From positions 186,001 to 250,000 of the forward strand of contig NZ_JAMJWG010000012.1 in the NCBI RefSeq assembly GCF_024435355.1: 64,000 bases of DNA, read 5' to 3'. This document shows positions 34,617 through 42,668 of the stretch, piece by piece. Under the pieces are notes generated by a model that saw only the letters and a program-made list of their open reading frames with translations, had not been told where the DNA came from and did not search any database. Each line of letters opens with the position of its first letter. The stretch's first letter is position 1. This stretch comes from Streptomyces odontomachi (GTDB taxonomy: Bacteria > Actinomycetota > Actinomycetes > Streptomycetales > Streptomycetaceae). A program made the translations under genes and the position numbers.

Positions 34617-35669
34617 ATGAGCAGCACCCCCTTCCTCTCCGTGCGTGATCTGCGCGTGCACTTCTCCACCGAGGACGGCATGGTCAAGGCCGTCGACGGG
34701 CTCTCCTTCGACGTGGCGCACGGCAGGACGCTCGGCATCGTCGGTGAGTCGGGCTCCGGCAAGTCCGTCACCAACCTCGCCATCCTCGGCCTGCACAACG
34801 CGGAGCACACCAAGATCGACGGCGAGATCCTGCTTGACGGGCAGGACCTGCTCACCTCGACCGAGCGCGAGCTGGAACGGCTGCGCGGCAACAAGATGGC
34901 CATGATCTTCCAGGACGCGCTGGCCTCCCTGTCGCCGTACCACACCATCGGCCGGCAGATCGGTGAGACGTACCGCAAGCACACCGGCGCCTCCAAGCGG
35001 GAGGCGCGGGCGCGGGCCGTGGAGATGCTGAACAAGGTGGGCATCCCCCAGCCCGATCTGCGCGTGGACGACTACCCGCACCAGTTCTCCGGGGGCATGC
35101 GGCAGCGCGCCATGATCGCGATGGCGCTGGTCTGCAACCCCGAGCTGCTGATCGCCGACGAGCCGACCACCGCGCTGGACGTCACCGTGCAGGCCCAGAT
35201 CATGGACCTGCTCAAGGAGCTCCAGCAGGAGACCGGCACGTCGATCATCTTCATCACCCACGACCTCGGGGTGATCGCCGACATCGCCGACGACGTCCTG
35301 GTGATGTACGGCGGCAAGTGCGTGGAGCGCGGCAGCAAGAAGGAGGTGCTGAGCAACCCCCAGCACCCGTACACCTGGGGCCTGCTCGGCTCCATGCCCT
35401 CCCTGGAGGGCTCCGTGGACGTACCGCTGAACCCGATCCCCGGCACCCCGCCGAGCCTGCTCAACCCGCCGACCGGCTGCCGCTTCCACCCGCGCTGTGC
35501 CTTCACCCGGGAGGTCGGCGGCGCGACCTGCTCCACCGACGAGCCGATCCTGCGGCTGCTGAAGGGCCGCGGTGCGGCCTGCCATCTGACCACCGAGCAG
35601 CGCGACCGGCTCGCCCCTGGCCTGACCGCGGTCGTCGAGGGCCACGGCGCCGCGGCGCAGCCCCACTGA
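34617..35669 (+). CDS. bldKD: peptide ABC transporter ATPase, BldKD-like
   Basis: 350 residues. Walker A VGESGSGKSV, signature FSGGMRQR, Walker B LLIADEPTTALD, H-loop FITHDLGVIADIA, C-terminal CRFHPRCAFTREVGGATC motif of peptide importers. AGGAG precedes the ATG; 10 bp after the permease gene. Confidence 0.94.
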   Translation: MSSTPFLSVRDLRVHFSTEDGMVKAVDGLSFDVAHGRTLGIVGESGSGKSVTNLAILGLHNAEHTKIDGEILLDGQDLLTSTERELERLRGNKMAMIFQDALASLSPYHTIGRQIGETYRKHTGASKREARARAVEMLNKVGIPQPDLRVDDYPHQFSGGMRQRAMIAMALVCNPELLIADEPTTALDVTVQAQIMDLLKELQQETGTSIIFITHDLGVIADIADDVLVMYGGKCVERGSKKEVLSNPQHPYTWGLLGSMPSLEGSVDVPLNPIPGTPPSLLNPPTGCRFHPRCAFTREVGGATCSTDEPILRLLKGRGAACHLTTEQRDRLAPGLTAVVEGHGAAAQPH

Positions 35670-35695
35670 CGTACAAGAGACGGGACTTCACGACA

Positions 35696-36799
35696 ATGAG
35701 CAGCACCACTCCCCTCCTGGACGTTGCCGGGCTCACCAAACACTTCCCGATCACGGGTGGGTTCCCCATCCGGCGGACGATCGGCGCGGTGCAGGCCGTG
35801 GACGGCGTCGACTTCTCGGTGAACGAGGGCGAGAGCCTCGGTCTGGTCGGTGAGTCGGGCTGCGGCAAGTCGACGACGGGCCGGCTGATCACCCGGCTGC
35901 TGGAGCCGACCGCCGGGAAGATCCACTACCGCGGCCAGGAGATCACGCACGCCTCGCGGCGCGAACTGGCTCCGGTACGCTCCGAGATCCAGATGATCTT
36001 CCAGGACCCGTACGCCTCGCTGAACCCCCGGCAGACCGTCGGCAAGATCATCTCCGGTCCGATGGAGATCAACGACATCAACCCGAAGGGCGGCCGGGAG
36101 GCCCGGGTCCGTGAGCTGCTGGAGACGGTCGGCCTCAACCCCGAGCACTACAACCGCTTCCCGCACGAGTTCTCCGGCGGGCAGCGGCAGCGGATCGGGG
36201 TGGCCAGGGCCCTCGCCCTGGAACCCAAGCTGATCGTGGCCGACGAGCCGGTGTCGGCACTGGACGTTTCGATTCAGGCGCAGGTCGTCAACCTGTTGCA
36301 GAAGCTGCAACGGGAGCTGGGCATTGCGTTTGTGTTTATTGCCCATGATCTGGCTGTCGTCCGGCACTTCTCGCAGCGGGTCGCGGTGATGTACCTCGGC
36401 CGCATCGTGGAGATCGCCGACCGCGACGAGCTGTACAGCAACCCGCGCCACCCGTACACGCGTGCGCTGCTGTCCGCGGTGCCGGAAGTGGTGCCCGACG
36501 GTGCGCCGGTGCGGGAGCGGATCCGGTTGATGGGGGACGTGCCGTCCCCCGTGAACCCCCCGTCCGGCTGCCGGTTCCGCACCCGGTGCTGGAAGGCGAC
36601 GGAGAAGTGCGCGACGGAGACGCCGCCGCTGGTGCGGGCGGACGGCAGCAAGGAGACCCACCTGACGGCGTGCCACTATCCCGAGGCGGCCGGGGAGCCG
36701 GGCGAGGAGATCGTGGTGCAGGCCGTCGCGTCGGGGGATGACATGGCGCCGCCGCCGGTGTTGATCAAGGATGCGGATGGGGTGGTGACCAAGGACTGA
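35696..36799 (+). CDS. bldKE: peptide ABC transporter ATPase, BldKE-like
   Basis: 367 residues. Walker A VGESGCGKST, signature FSGGQRQRI, Walker B LIVADEPVSALD, H-loop FIAHDLAVV, C-terminal CRFRTRCWKATEKC. Within 36,305-36,355 the D/H-loop region uses A/T-ending codons (ATT, TTT, TTT, ATT, CAT, GAT), unlike the rest. Last gene of the operon, followed by a U-tract terminator. Confidence 0.94.
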   Translation: MSSTTPLLDVAGLTKHFPITGGFPIRRTIGAVQAVDGVDFSVNEGESLGLVGESGCGKSTTGRLITRLLEPTAGKIHYRGQEITHASRRELAPVRSEIQMIFQDPYASLNPRQTVGKIISGPMEINDINPKGGREARVRELLETVGLNPEHYNRFPHEFSGGQRQRIGVARALALEPKLIVADEPVSALDVSIQAQVVNLLQKLQRELGIAFVFIAHDLAVVRHFSQRVAVMYLGRIVEIADRDELYSNPRHPYTRALLSAVPEVVPDGAPVRERIRLMGDVPSPVNPPSGCRFRTRCWKATEKCATETPPLVRADGSKETHLTACHYPEAAGEPGEEIVVQAVASGDDMAPPPVLIKDADGVVTKD

Positions 36800-36820
36800 C
36801 GTCCTTGCGAACCTGTTCTT

Positions 36821-36854
36821 GGGGCGCCCTCCTTGGGGGCGCCCCCCCTTTTTT
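36821..36854 (+). terminator. intrinsic terminator with T tract
   Basis: A GC-rich stem (GGGGCGCC 36821-36828 with GGCGCCCC 36838-36845) is followed by a C run and TTTTTT (36849-36854). It ends the bldK-like operon. A real T tract is unusual in this genome. Confidence 0.8.
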
Positions 36855-36920
36855 GCCCTGCGGGCGGCTTCCTTTGGGGGTGTTCTGTTGTCGTCTGGCC
36901 GCTGGTCGGGTGTGGTTGCT

Positions 36921-36940
36921 CGCGCCGTTCCCCGCGCCCC
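36921..36940. repeat. copy of the dispersed 20-mer
   Basis: Copy of CGCGCAGTTCCCCGCGCCCC with one mismatch; other copies are at 24384-24403, 59445-59464 (inverted), 59569-59588, 59651-59670 (inverted) and 59758-59777. Confidence 0.7.
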
Positions 36941-37080
36941 TTGGGTGCCTGCGGTTGCGGCGTGAGTCGGGGGCGCGGGGGGATGTACGTGCTCGGTCCG
37001 GCCCGCTCGGTGCGTCCGTGGGGTCACCGGCACTTGGTCCGGATCCTGCGCGCGCACATCCCCCCGCACCCCCTTCTGTC

Positions 37081-37173
37081 TCGTCGGCGACTGCGGGGCG
37101 GTGGGTTGTTTCGTCGGCGACTGCGAGGAGGTGGGGCTGTTGCGTCGGCGACCGCGGGAGGGCGGGGGCCGTT
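37081..37173. repeat. imperfect 30-32 bp tandem repeat
   Basis: Three adjacent units (37081-37110, 37111-37141, 37142-37173), each beginning CGTCGGCGAC (first base variable) and continuing with a G-rich tract. It sits immediately downstream of the leftward Sel1-repeat gene. The surrounding 36,855-37,209 holds no gene I can support. Confidence 0.65.
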
Positions 37174-37209
37174 TCGTGGCGGCTGTGGGGACGGCCGATC
37201 TTTGTCGGT

Positions 37210-37851
37210 TCAGTCCTCGTCGGGGGTGTCCCGGCGGAGGTGGACCACCTTCACATCATTGCGGAGCGCGAGCCGGACCATTGCGAGGTTGGCCTTGGCG
37301 TCTGCGTCGCCGCGGTCCGCGGCCCGTTGCAACCAGGTCTCGGCCTGGGCGTAGTCCCCGCGCTGGAAGAGCAGCGTACCGAGGTTGTACATCGCATCGG
37401 CGTTGCCCTGATCCGCCGCGCGCCGGAACCAGGACATCGCCTCCGCGGAACTGCCGTTGTCCCGCAGCAGGACACCGAGGTTGTACATCGCCCTCGGGTG
37501 ACCGTGCTCGGCCGCGCGCCGGAACCATTCCTCGGCTGCTGCGCTCTCCCCACGCTGTTGGAGGAGGATCGGCACGTTGTGCATGGCCTCCAGGTGGCCC
37601 TTGTCAGCCGCACGCCGAAACCACGTTTCGGCCTCGGACAGCCTGCCCTGCGAGTGGAGCGTCAGCCCCAGGCTGTTCATGGCCTCGACGTGGCCGTTCT
37701 CGGCAGCCCGCCGGCACCACGTCACCCCCTCGGCGACGGTGCGCGACCTGCCCAGCAGCAGAGTCGCCAGCTTGTACATCGCCTCTGGGTCACCGGCCTC
37801 GGCAGCCTGCCGATAGCCACGCTCCGACCTCGCCCGTTTGCCGAACATCAT
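37210..37851 (-). CDS. Sel1/TPR-repeat protein
   Basis: 213 residues, made almost entirely of five roughly 36-residue Sel1-like repeats with the pattern AxxGxxxAMYNLGxLLxxxGxxxEAxxWFRRAA. The last about 20 residues (DVKVVHLRRDTPDED) are charged. No signal peptide. Such solenoids bind proteins. It is divergent from the TM-protein/NACHT pair (143 bp between starts), so it may belong to the same system. The ATG at 37851 follows TACCGT by 6 nt (leaderless). Confidence 0.82.
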   Translation of the reverse strand: MMFGKRARSERGYRQAAEAGDPEAMYKLATLLLGRSRTVAEGVTWCRRAAENGHVEAMNSLGLTLHSQGRLSEAETWFRRAADKGHLEAMHNVPILLQQRGESAAAEEWFRRAAEHGHPRAMYNLGVLLRDNGSSAEAMSWFRRAADQGNADAMYNLGTLLFQRGDYAQAETWLQRAADRGDADAKANLAMVRLALRNDVKVVHLRRDTPDED

Positions 37852-37857
37852 GCGGTC

Positions 37858-37863
37858 ACGGTA
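37858..37863 (-). promoter_or_regulatory. -10 element (leaderless) of the Sel1-repeat gene
   Basis: TACCGT on the minus strand, 6 nt before the ATG at 37851. Confidence 0.45.
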
Positions 37864-37949
37864 GGTGCCCTGACCGGGGAGGGGTCCCGATGTGCACGGG
37901 GCCGGGCGGCTGTTGGGCGAGAGCGCCCTTGCGCTGCGCACTGTATGCG

Positions 37950-37955
37950 TAGTCT
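37950..37955 (+). promoter_or_regulatory. -10 element of the TM-protein/NACHT operon
   Basis: TAGTCT in the divergent region, about 40 nt upstream of the GTG at 37995; no convincing -35. Confidence 0.35.
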
Positions 37956-37994
37956 TTGGTGAGTTCAGCCCGGTCGGGCAGGGAGGGGCGGCAC

Positions 37995-38456
37995 GTGGTG
38001 AATGATGGGGTCCTGGCGCGGCGTTGGGCCTGGCTGGTCGCAGGGGTCTGCGGGATAGCGGCAGTCGGGCTGGTTGCGGTGACGGTCCTTGTCGACCTGG
38101 ACACGGGTGACCGGCTCGCAAGCGTTACGGGCTCCGTCGTGGCGCTCGTGGTGGCTGCGGTGAGCGTGGTGGTCGGGGTGCGGCAAGGCGGCGGTGGTGC
38201 CGCCGATGCTGGAACGGATGCCGGCGGCGGGGTTCGCGCGCACGGGCGCGGAGCAGTGGCGGCCGGGGGAAATGTGTCCGGTAACGCGGTCGGGGGGAGG
38301 TCCAGGGTGGCGAGACGGGCGTCGGCCCCGCCCACGTCCACCCCTGTGGCGGCGTCTCAGCCCCAAGTGACAGCATCCGGGCGCGGTGCCGTCGCGGCGG
38401 GAGGGGACGTGGCGGGAAACGCGATCGGCAACGGGAGCGAGGCCGAGGAACAGTGA
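37995..38456 (+). CDS. two-TM protein with duplicated Gly/Asn motif (candidate NACHT partner/effector)
   Basis: 153 residues. Two membrane segments (about 11-33 and 41-62), then a Gly/Ala-rich soluble tail with the same 17-residue motif twice: GRGAVAAGGNVSGNAVG (84-100) and GRGAVAAGGDVAGNAIG (129-145), separated by a Pro/Ser/Thr linker. The NACHT protein encoded next carries a related motif at its N-terminus. Start GTG 37995 (or 37998) with GGGAGGGG upstream. The stop overlaps the NACHT start by 4 bp (GTGA), so the proteins are made together. Function is inferred only: a membrane effector recruited by motif-motif contact. Confidence 0.72.
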   Translation: MVNDGVLARRWAWLVAGVCGIAAVGLVAVTVLVDLDTGDRLASVTGSVVALVVAAVSVVVGVRQGGGGAADAGTDAGGGVRAHGRGAVAAGGNVSGNAVGGRSRVARRASAPPTSTPVAASQPQVTASGRGAVAAGGDVAGNAIGNGSEAEEQ

Positions 38457-41400
38457 GCTCGAATACCTCGGACGCCAACTTCGCGGACTTACCTGCCGGC
38501 GGGCCCGAGCGGGTGTCCGCGCGCGGCACCAGCGCCGTGGGAGCGGGTCACGACGCCTCCCACAACGCGACGGGCAGAGGCAGCACCGTCAATGACAACC
38601 GGCGGCTGATCGTCAACCTGGGCGGCCTGACAGGGCCCGCATGCGCCCCGCTGTCTCCTGAGGCGGAGATCTCTGAACTCGATGCCTACGCACGACAGAT
38701 CCGCTCCATGTACGGCCGGCTGGACCTGGAAGTCCTCATACCGACGACCGAGGGCGAACACCCGCGCGTGGAGTTGCGCGAGGTCTTCGTGCCGCCGATG
38801 CTGCGCGCCGACCCGCCCCCGGTCGAACTCCCCGTGGAACTACACCGGCGTCTGGCAGAACGCGGCGAGCTGCCGAGCACGGCCGAGGAGACTCCATCGG
38901 TGCCCGGACTGGACCGGGAGATGTGGGTGAAGGCCCGTGAGACATACCGGGAGCGGCCGAAGGTGCCGCTCTTGGAAACCCTCGCCGCCGCTGAGTCCGG
39001 TCGGTTGGTGCTGCTCGGCGACCCGGGCGCCGGCAAGTCGACGCTCGCCCGCTATCTGGCACTGTCCCTCACCTCCCGTGCGCTCTCCGGCCCGCTGGCG
39101 CCCCTGGCCGAACTGCTGCCGGTGGTGATCGAACTGCGTCGTTACGCCGACGCGGACTGGCGGGAGCGCACCTTCGAGGACTTCCTCGCCCATCTCTACG
39201 AGCAGGAGCGCCGCGCGCCGCATCCCGCGCTGTTGCGCAGCCGTCTGGCGGACGGTCGGGCCCTCGTCGTCTTCGACGGACTCGACGAACTCTTCGACCC
39301 GGGCGTCCGGAATGACGTGACCCATCGCATCACCGGCTTCGCCGAGCGCTACCCAGCGATCCGCATCGCCGTGACGTCCCGGGTGATCGGCTACCGTGCG
39401 CACGCACTCGATTCGGCGGGCTTTCGTCACTACATGATCCAGAGCCTCGACGACGACCAGATCGCCGAGTTCGCCCGCCGCTGGTACGAGACCGTGTGCC
39501 CGGCGGACAAGGCAGCGGCAGAACGCCTTCATGGGCGCCTGTGCGAAGCCATCGACGTCTCGCGCCCGGTGCGTGAGCTCGCGGGCAACCCCCTGCTGCT
39601 GACGATCCTGGCCATCATCGCCCGCCGGCAACGACTGCCCCGGGACCGTGCCGGCGTGTACCAGCACGCGGTCAACGTCCTCATCGCCCACTGGGACGAG
39701 GACACCAAGCACCTGAACCTCACCCCTGAGGTCTGCGCCATCGCCGACCTCGACGACCGCGACCGGCGCGAGATGCTGGAACACCTCGCCCGCCACATGC
39801 AGAACGGCGAGAGCGGCATCGCCGGAAACCAGGTCCTCGGGGAGGACGTGGAGCAGGTCTTCACCACGTACATGCGGGAGACGCTGCAACTCGACCTGGC
39901 CCCGGCGAAGAAGGTCGCGCGCGCCATGGTCAAGCAGTTCCGCGAACGGAACTTCATCCTCAGCCGGTACGGCAGCGAGGTGTACGGCTTCGTGCACCGC
40001 GCCTTCCTGGAGTACCTGGCGGCGAGCGACATCGTCCGCCGCTACGGACAGCGCGACCTGAGCGACGAGGAACTGTTAGACGACGTCTTCGCCCAGCGCG
40101 CCCATGACTCCGCGTGGCACGAAGTGCTGCTGCTGGTCGTGGGTCAGATCGGCGAGCGGGTGGCGGGCCGGGCCGTCGACACCATCCTGAGCCTGAAAGG
40201 CAAGGACGAGGAGGACCAGGTCATTGCCGGGACCCGTGTCCTGGCGCTGCGTGCGCTGGCGGAGGTACGCAGGGTCGGCCTGTTGGAGGCGCAGAGCGTC
40301 AGGACCGCGAAGGCGTTGACGGAATTCGGGGAGGAGGCAGGGTACGTCAGGCCCCGGATCGAGTCGGACATCAAAGCCTCGTTCGCCCTGCTCGGCCATC
40401 AGTGGGCCGGACGCCGCCATGTCCTGCGCTGGCTTCTCACGACGGAGGACTCCAAACTGTCCTCGGCTGCGCTCAGCATGTACACCGACAAAGATGTCTT
40501 GGCGGTCGTCGCCTCGCGGTCGTGTTACCCGGCTCTGAGGATCAAGGCCTACAGAGAGCTCGTGCGGCAGCATCCGAGCTCAGGTACGGTTCGTGAGCTA
40601 GTCCAGAACGTCGCCGCACACGAACGCAACACCGACGTCAGAAGCGCTGCCATCGCCGTCCTGGCCACGCGGTGGACCGAGGATGCTGCGGTACGGGGGT
40701 TGGTCCTCGACGCTGCGCGCGACCCGAGCGCAGAGATCCGCGGCCGAGTCATCGGCATGCTTGCCGGCTGCTGGTCCCAAGATCCCACCGTCCGCGACCT
40801 CATCGAGGACCTCGCCAGCCACGACCCGGACAACGGCGTGCGTAGCAGAGCCATCGGCGAACTCGCCGCCCGTTGGCCCCAAGATCCCACCGTCCGCGGC
40901 TTCATCGAGGACCTCGCCACGCACGACCCCAACGCCGACGTCCGCAGCGAGGCGCTGGGGACGCTTATCAGGCACTGGTGCGACGGTCCCGGGGTACGGG
41001 AGTTCGTCTTCCGCTCGATGCAGGACCTCGACACCGACATCGGCGACACGGCTCTCGCAGCATTTTCCTTCTACTACAGGGACCAGCCCGCCACACTTGG
41101 TCTCATCCGGAACCGCGCCGCATACGACCCTCGCATCGACGCCCGCTCCGCGGCTCTCACTACACTCGCCTTGGACTGGGTTGCCCACCCTGCCACACGC
41201 CGATTCCTCCGGGACCTCGCCACACACGATCCCAGCCCCGGCATCCGCGGCATCACCCTGGTCTTCCTCGCGCTGTTACAGCCCCAAGATTGCGCTCTGC
41301 GCGACTTCATCCAGGACCGTGCTGTCTATGATCCCAGCGCCAGCGTCCGCGGTGAGCTCCACAGCACGCTCGCCCGGCGTTGGGGCCGAGATCTCACCGT

Positions 41401-41779
41401 GCGCGACTTCTTCCGGGACCGTGCGGCACACGACCCCGACGCCGGCGTCCGCAGCCGGGCACGCGATGCACTCGTGGCCCACTTGCCCGCTGAACCCACT
41501 GTTCAGGAGCAGGTCAAGGAACTTCGCGAGCGGGCGTGCCGCCACGACGCCCCCGGGTGTCCCGGCTTTCTTACCGTATCCCTGTCCAACTCGCCCCACC
41601 CCGAGGTGCGTGTGACGGCCGCCCGGTTGCTCGGGGCGCTCTGGTCGGCGGATCGCGCGACCGTTCCCGCGCTGCGCGCTCAGGCGGCCGTTGAGGAGGA
41701 CGAAGGGGTCCGCGAGCAGATGGCGGCGGCGATCACCATGGCGGAGGGGTACGCGCCCGTGCACGACCGCCTCTTCTGA
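38453..41779 (+). CDS. NACHT-domain ATPase with HEAT-like repeats (NLR-like)
   Basis: 1,108 residues. Residues 25-41 hold the motif shared with the preceding gene (GTSAVGAGHDASHNATG). The NACHT module has Walker A GDPGAGKST (189-197, Lys195), Walker B VVFDGLDEL (Asp275, Asp278, Glu279), a sensor arginine in VTSRVIGY, and a winged-helix-like part ending FVHRAFLEYLAAS. From about 715 to 1,030 there are nine roughly 34-residue helical repeats with consensus DPTVRDxIxDxAxHDPxxxVRSxAxxxLAxxW. Two TTA codons (40076-40078, 41276-41278). Bacterial NACHT proteins of this layout include anti-phage NLRs, with repeats as sensor and N-terminus as effector or adaptor; that role is inferred here. Confidence 0.88.
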   Translation: MSSNTSDANFADLPAGGPERVSARGTSAVGAGHDASHNATGRGSTVNDNRRLIVNLGGLTGPACAPLSPEAEISELDAYARQIRSMYGRLDLEVLIPTTEGEHPRVELREVFVPPMLRADPPPVELPVELHRRLAERGELPSTAEETPSVPGLDREMWVKARETYRERPKVPLLETLAAAESGRLVLLGDPGAGKSTLARYLALSLTSRALSGPLAPLAELLPVVIELRRYADADWRERTFEDFLAHLYEQERRAPHPALLRSRLADGRALVVFDGLDELFDPGVRNDVTHRITGFAERYPAIRIAVTSRVIGYRAHALDSAGFRHYMIQSLDDDQIAEFARRWYETVCPADKAAAERLHGRLCEAIDVSRPVRELAGNPLLLTILAIIARRQRLPRDRAGVYQHAVNVLIAHWDEDTKHLNLTPEVCAIADLDDRDRREMLEHLARHMQNGESGIAGNQVLGEDVEQVFTTYMRETLQLDLAPAKKVARAMVKQFRERNFILSRYGSEVYGFVHRAFLEYLAASDIVRRYGQRDLSDEELLDDVFAQRAHDSAWHEVLLLVVGQIGERVAGRAVDTILSLKGKDEEDQVIAGTRVLALRALAEVRRVGLLEAQSVRTAKALTEFGEEAGYVRPRIESDIKASFALLGHQWAGRRHVLRWLLTTEDSKLSSAALSMYTDKDVLAVVASRSCYPALRIKAYRELVRQHPSSGTVRELVQNVAAHERNTDVRSAAIAVLATRWTEDAAVRGLVLDAARDPSAEIRGRVIGMLAGCWSQDPTVRDLIEDLASHDPDNGVRSRAIGELAARWPQDPTVRGFIEDLATHDPNADVRSEALGTLIRHWCDGPGVREFVFRSMQDLDTDIGDTALAAFSFYYRDQPATLGLIRNRAAYDPRIDARSAALTTLALDWVAHPATRRFLRDLATHDPSPGIRGITLVFLALLQPQDCALRDFIQDRAVYDPSASVRGELHSTLARRWGRDLTVRDFFRDRAAHDPDAGVRSRARDALVAHLPAEPTVQEQVKELRERACRHDAPGCPGFLTVSLSNSPHPEVRVTAARLLGALWSADRATVPALRAQAAVEEDEGVREQMAAAITMAEGYAPVHDRLF

Positions 41780-41791
41780 GGTAGGCGGTCA

Positions 41792-42001
41792 TCAGATGCG
41801 GTCCTCCGCGCGGCGCTGTTCGCGGGGGATGGTGACGGTGAGGTGGGTCGGGTCGGTCGTGGTCCAGTGCGGGCCGGCGCCGTGCGGTGGGCGGAGGAGG
41901 TAGGTGCTGCCGTGCTGGACGTCGGTGATGATGGCGGCGCGGTCGGTTGCCGTGTCGTGGACCTGGTCGCCGACCCAGGGGGTGCGGCGGGGGGCGGTCA
42001 T
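41792..42001 (-). CDS. small hypothetical protein
   Basis: 69 residues; sequence WVGDQVHDTATDRAAIITDV and TYLLRPPHGAGPHWTTTD suggests a small SH3-like beta-barrel. It overlaps the upstream HATPase gene by 4 bp (ATGA, 41998-42001). Small proteins paired with an anti-sigma-type ATPase are frequent in streptomycetes, usually of unknown function. Confidence 0.7.
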   Translation of the reverse strand: MTAPRRTPWVGDQVHDTATDRAAIITDVQHGSTYLLRPPHGAGPHWTTTDPTHLTVTIPREQRRAEDRI

Positions 42002-42432
42002 CGGGTGGTCCCGGTGGCGTCAGTCCGGCGGCCGAGTTCGGCCCAGACCCGTTTGCCCCACGGCAACGGGTCCACGCCCCAGCGGTGCGCCAGGCGCTCG
42101 ATCACGGCCAGGCCGCGGCCCTGCGTTTCTTCGTCGGTCGGCTTGCACGGGACCGGAAATTTCTTGCTCTTGTCGACGACGCCGATGCGGATCAGTTCCG
42201 GTTCCAGGCGGGTGATGGTCACGCGCATGGTGCGGCTTGCGGTGTGCCGGATCGTGTTGGTCGTCAGTTCGGATGTGATGAGGGCGGCTGTGTCGGTCAG
42301 GTCGTCCAAGGTCCAGGCGTAGAGGGCGGTCCGCACGAGGCTGCGCGCCTCGGACGCGCTGTGCGGGGTGCAGCGGAACGTGTCGCTGTACGCGGGGTGC
42401 CCGGTGGGGCTGGGGGCGGCGGTCGCAGGCAT
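41998..42432 (-). CDS. RsbW-like ATP-binding (HATPase_c) protein
   Basis: 144 residues, a lone GHKL ATPase domain: N-box ITSELTTNTIRHT, G1-like VVDKSKK, G2 GRGLAVIERLAHRWG. Many streptomycete genomes hold dozens of such single-domain proteins beside HTH regulators and small proteins; they resemble anti-sigma kinases but most have no known partner. It is followed by the coupled 69-residue gene. A 14-bp sequence inside it (42150-42163) recurs in the promoter of the HTH regulator. Confidence 0.85.
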   Translation of the reverse strand: MPATAAPSPTGHPAYSDTFRCTPHSASEARSLVRTALYAWTLDDLTDTAALITSELTTNTIRHTASRTMRVTITRLEPELIRIGVVDKSKKFPVPCKPTDEETQGRGLAVIERLAHRWGVDPLPWGKRVWAELGRRTDATGTTR

Positions 42433-42656
42433 CGGGACCTCGGGGTCGTGTGGGCGGTGGGACGGGCGCCCGCGCCCGGTCGGGAGGAGCCGGCGCGGGC
42501 GCCCTTCGGTGCCGCCGGGGGGAGAGAGGAGCTACGGCGGCCCTGGTAAGTCAACGTCCCGATGGTCACTCTGGGTAAGGAAAGTGGAATGGAGTGCGCC
42601 ACCTCGCGGACCGGAAATTTCCCGTTCTGTCATTTCACTGTGGGCGACCGAGTGAC

Positions 42657-42662
42657 TACGGT
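42657..42662 (+). promoter_or_regulatory. -10 element (leaderless) of the HTH/TPR regulator gene
   Basis: TACGGT, 6 nt before the ATG at 42669; no Shine-Dalgarno. The 14-bp repeat GGACCGGAAATTTC (42608-42621) lies about 35 bp upstream, in a position to act as an operator. Confidence 0.45.
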
Positions 42663-42668
42663 GCCTTC

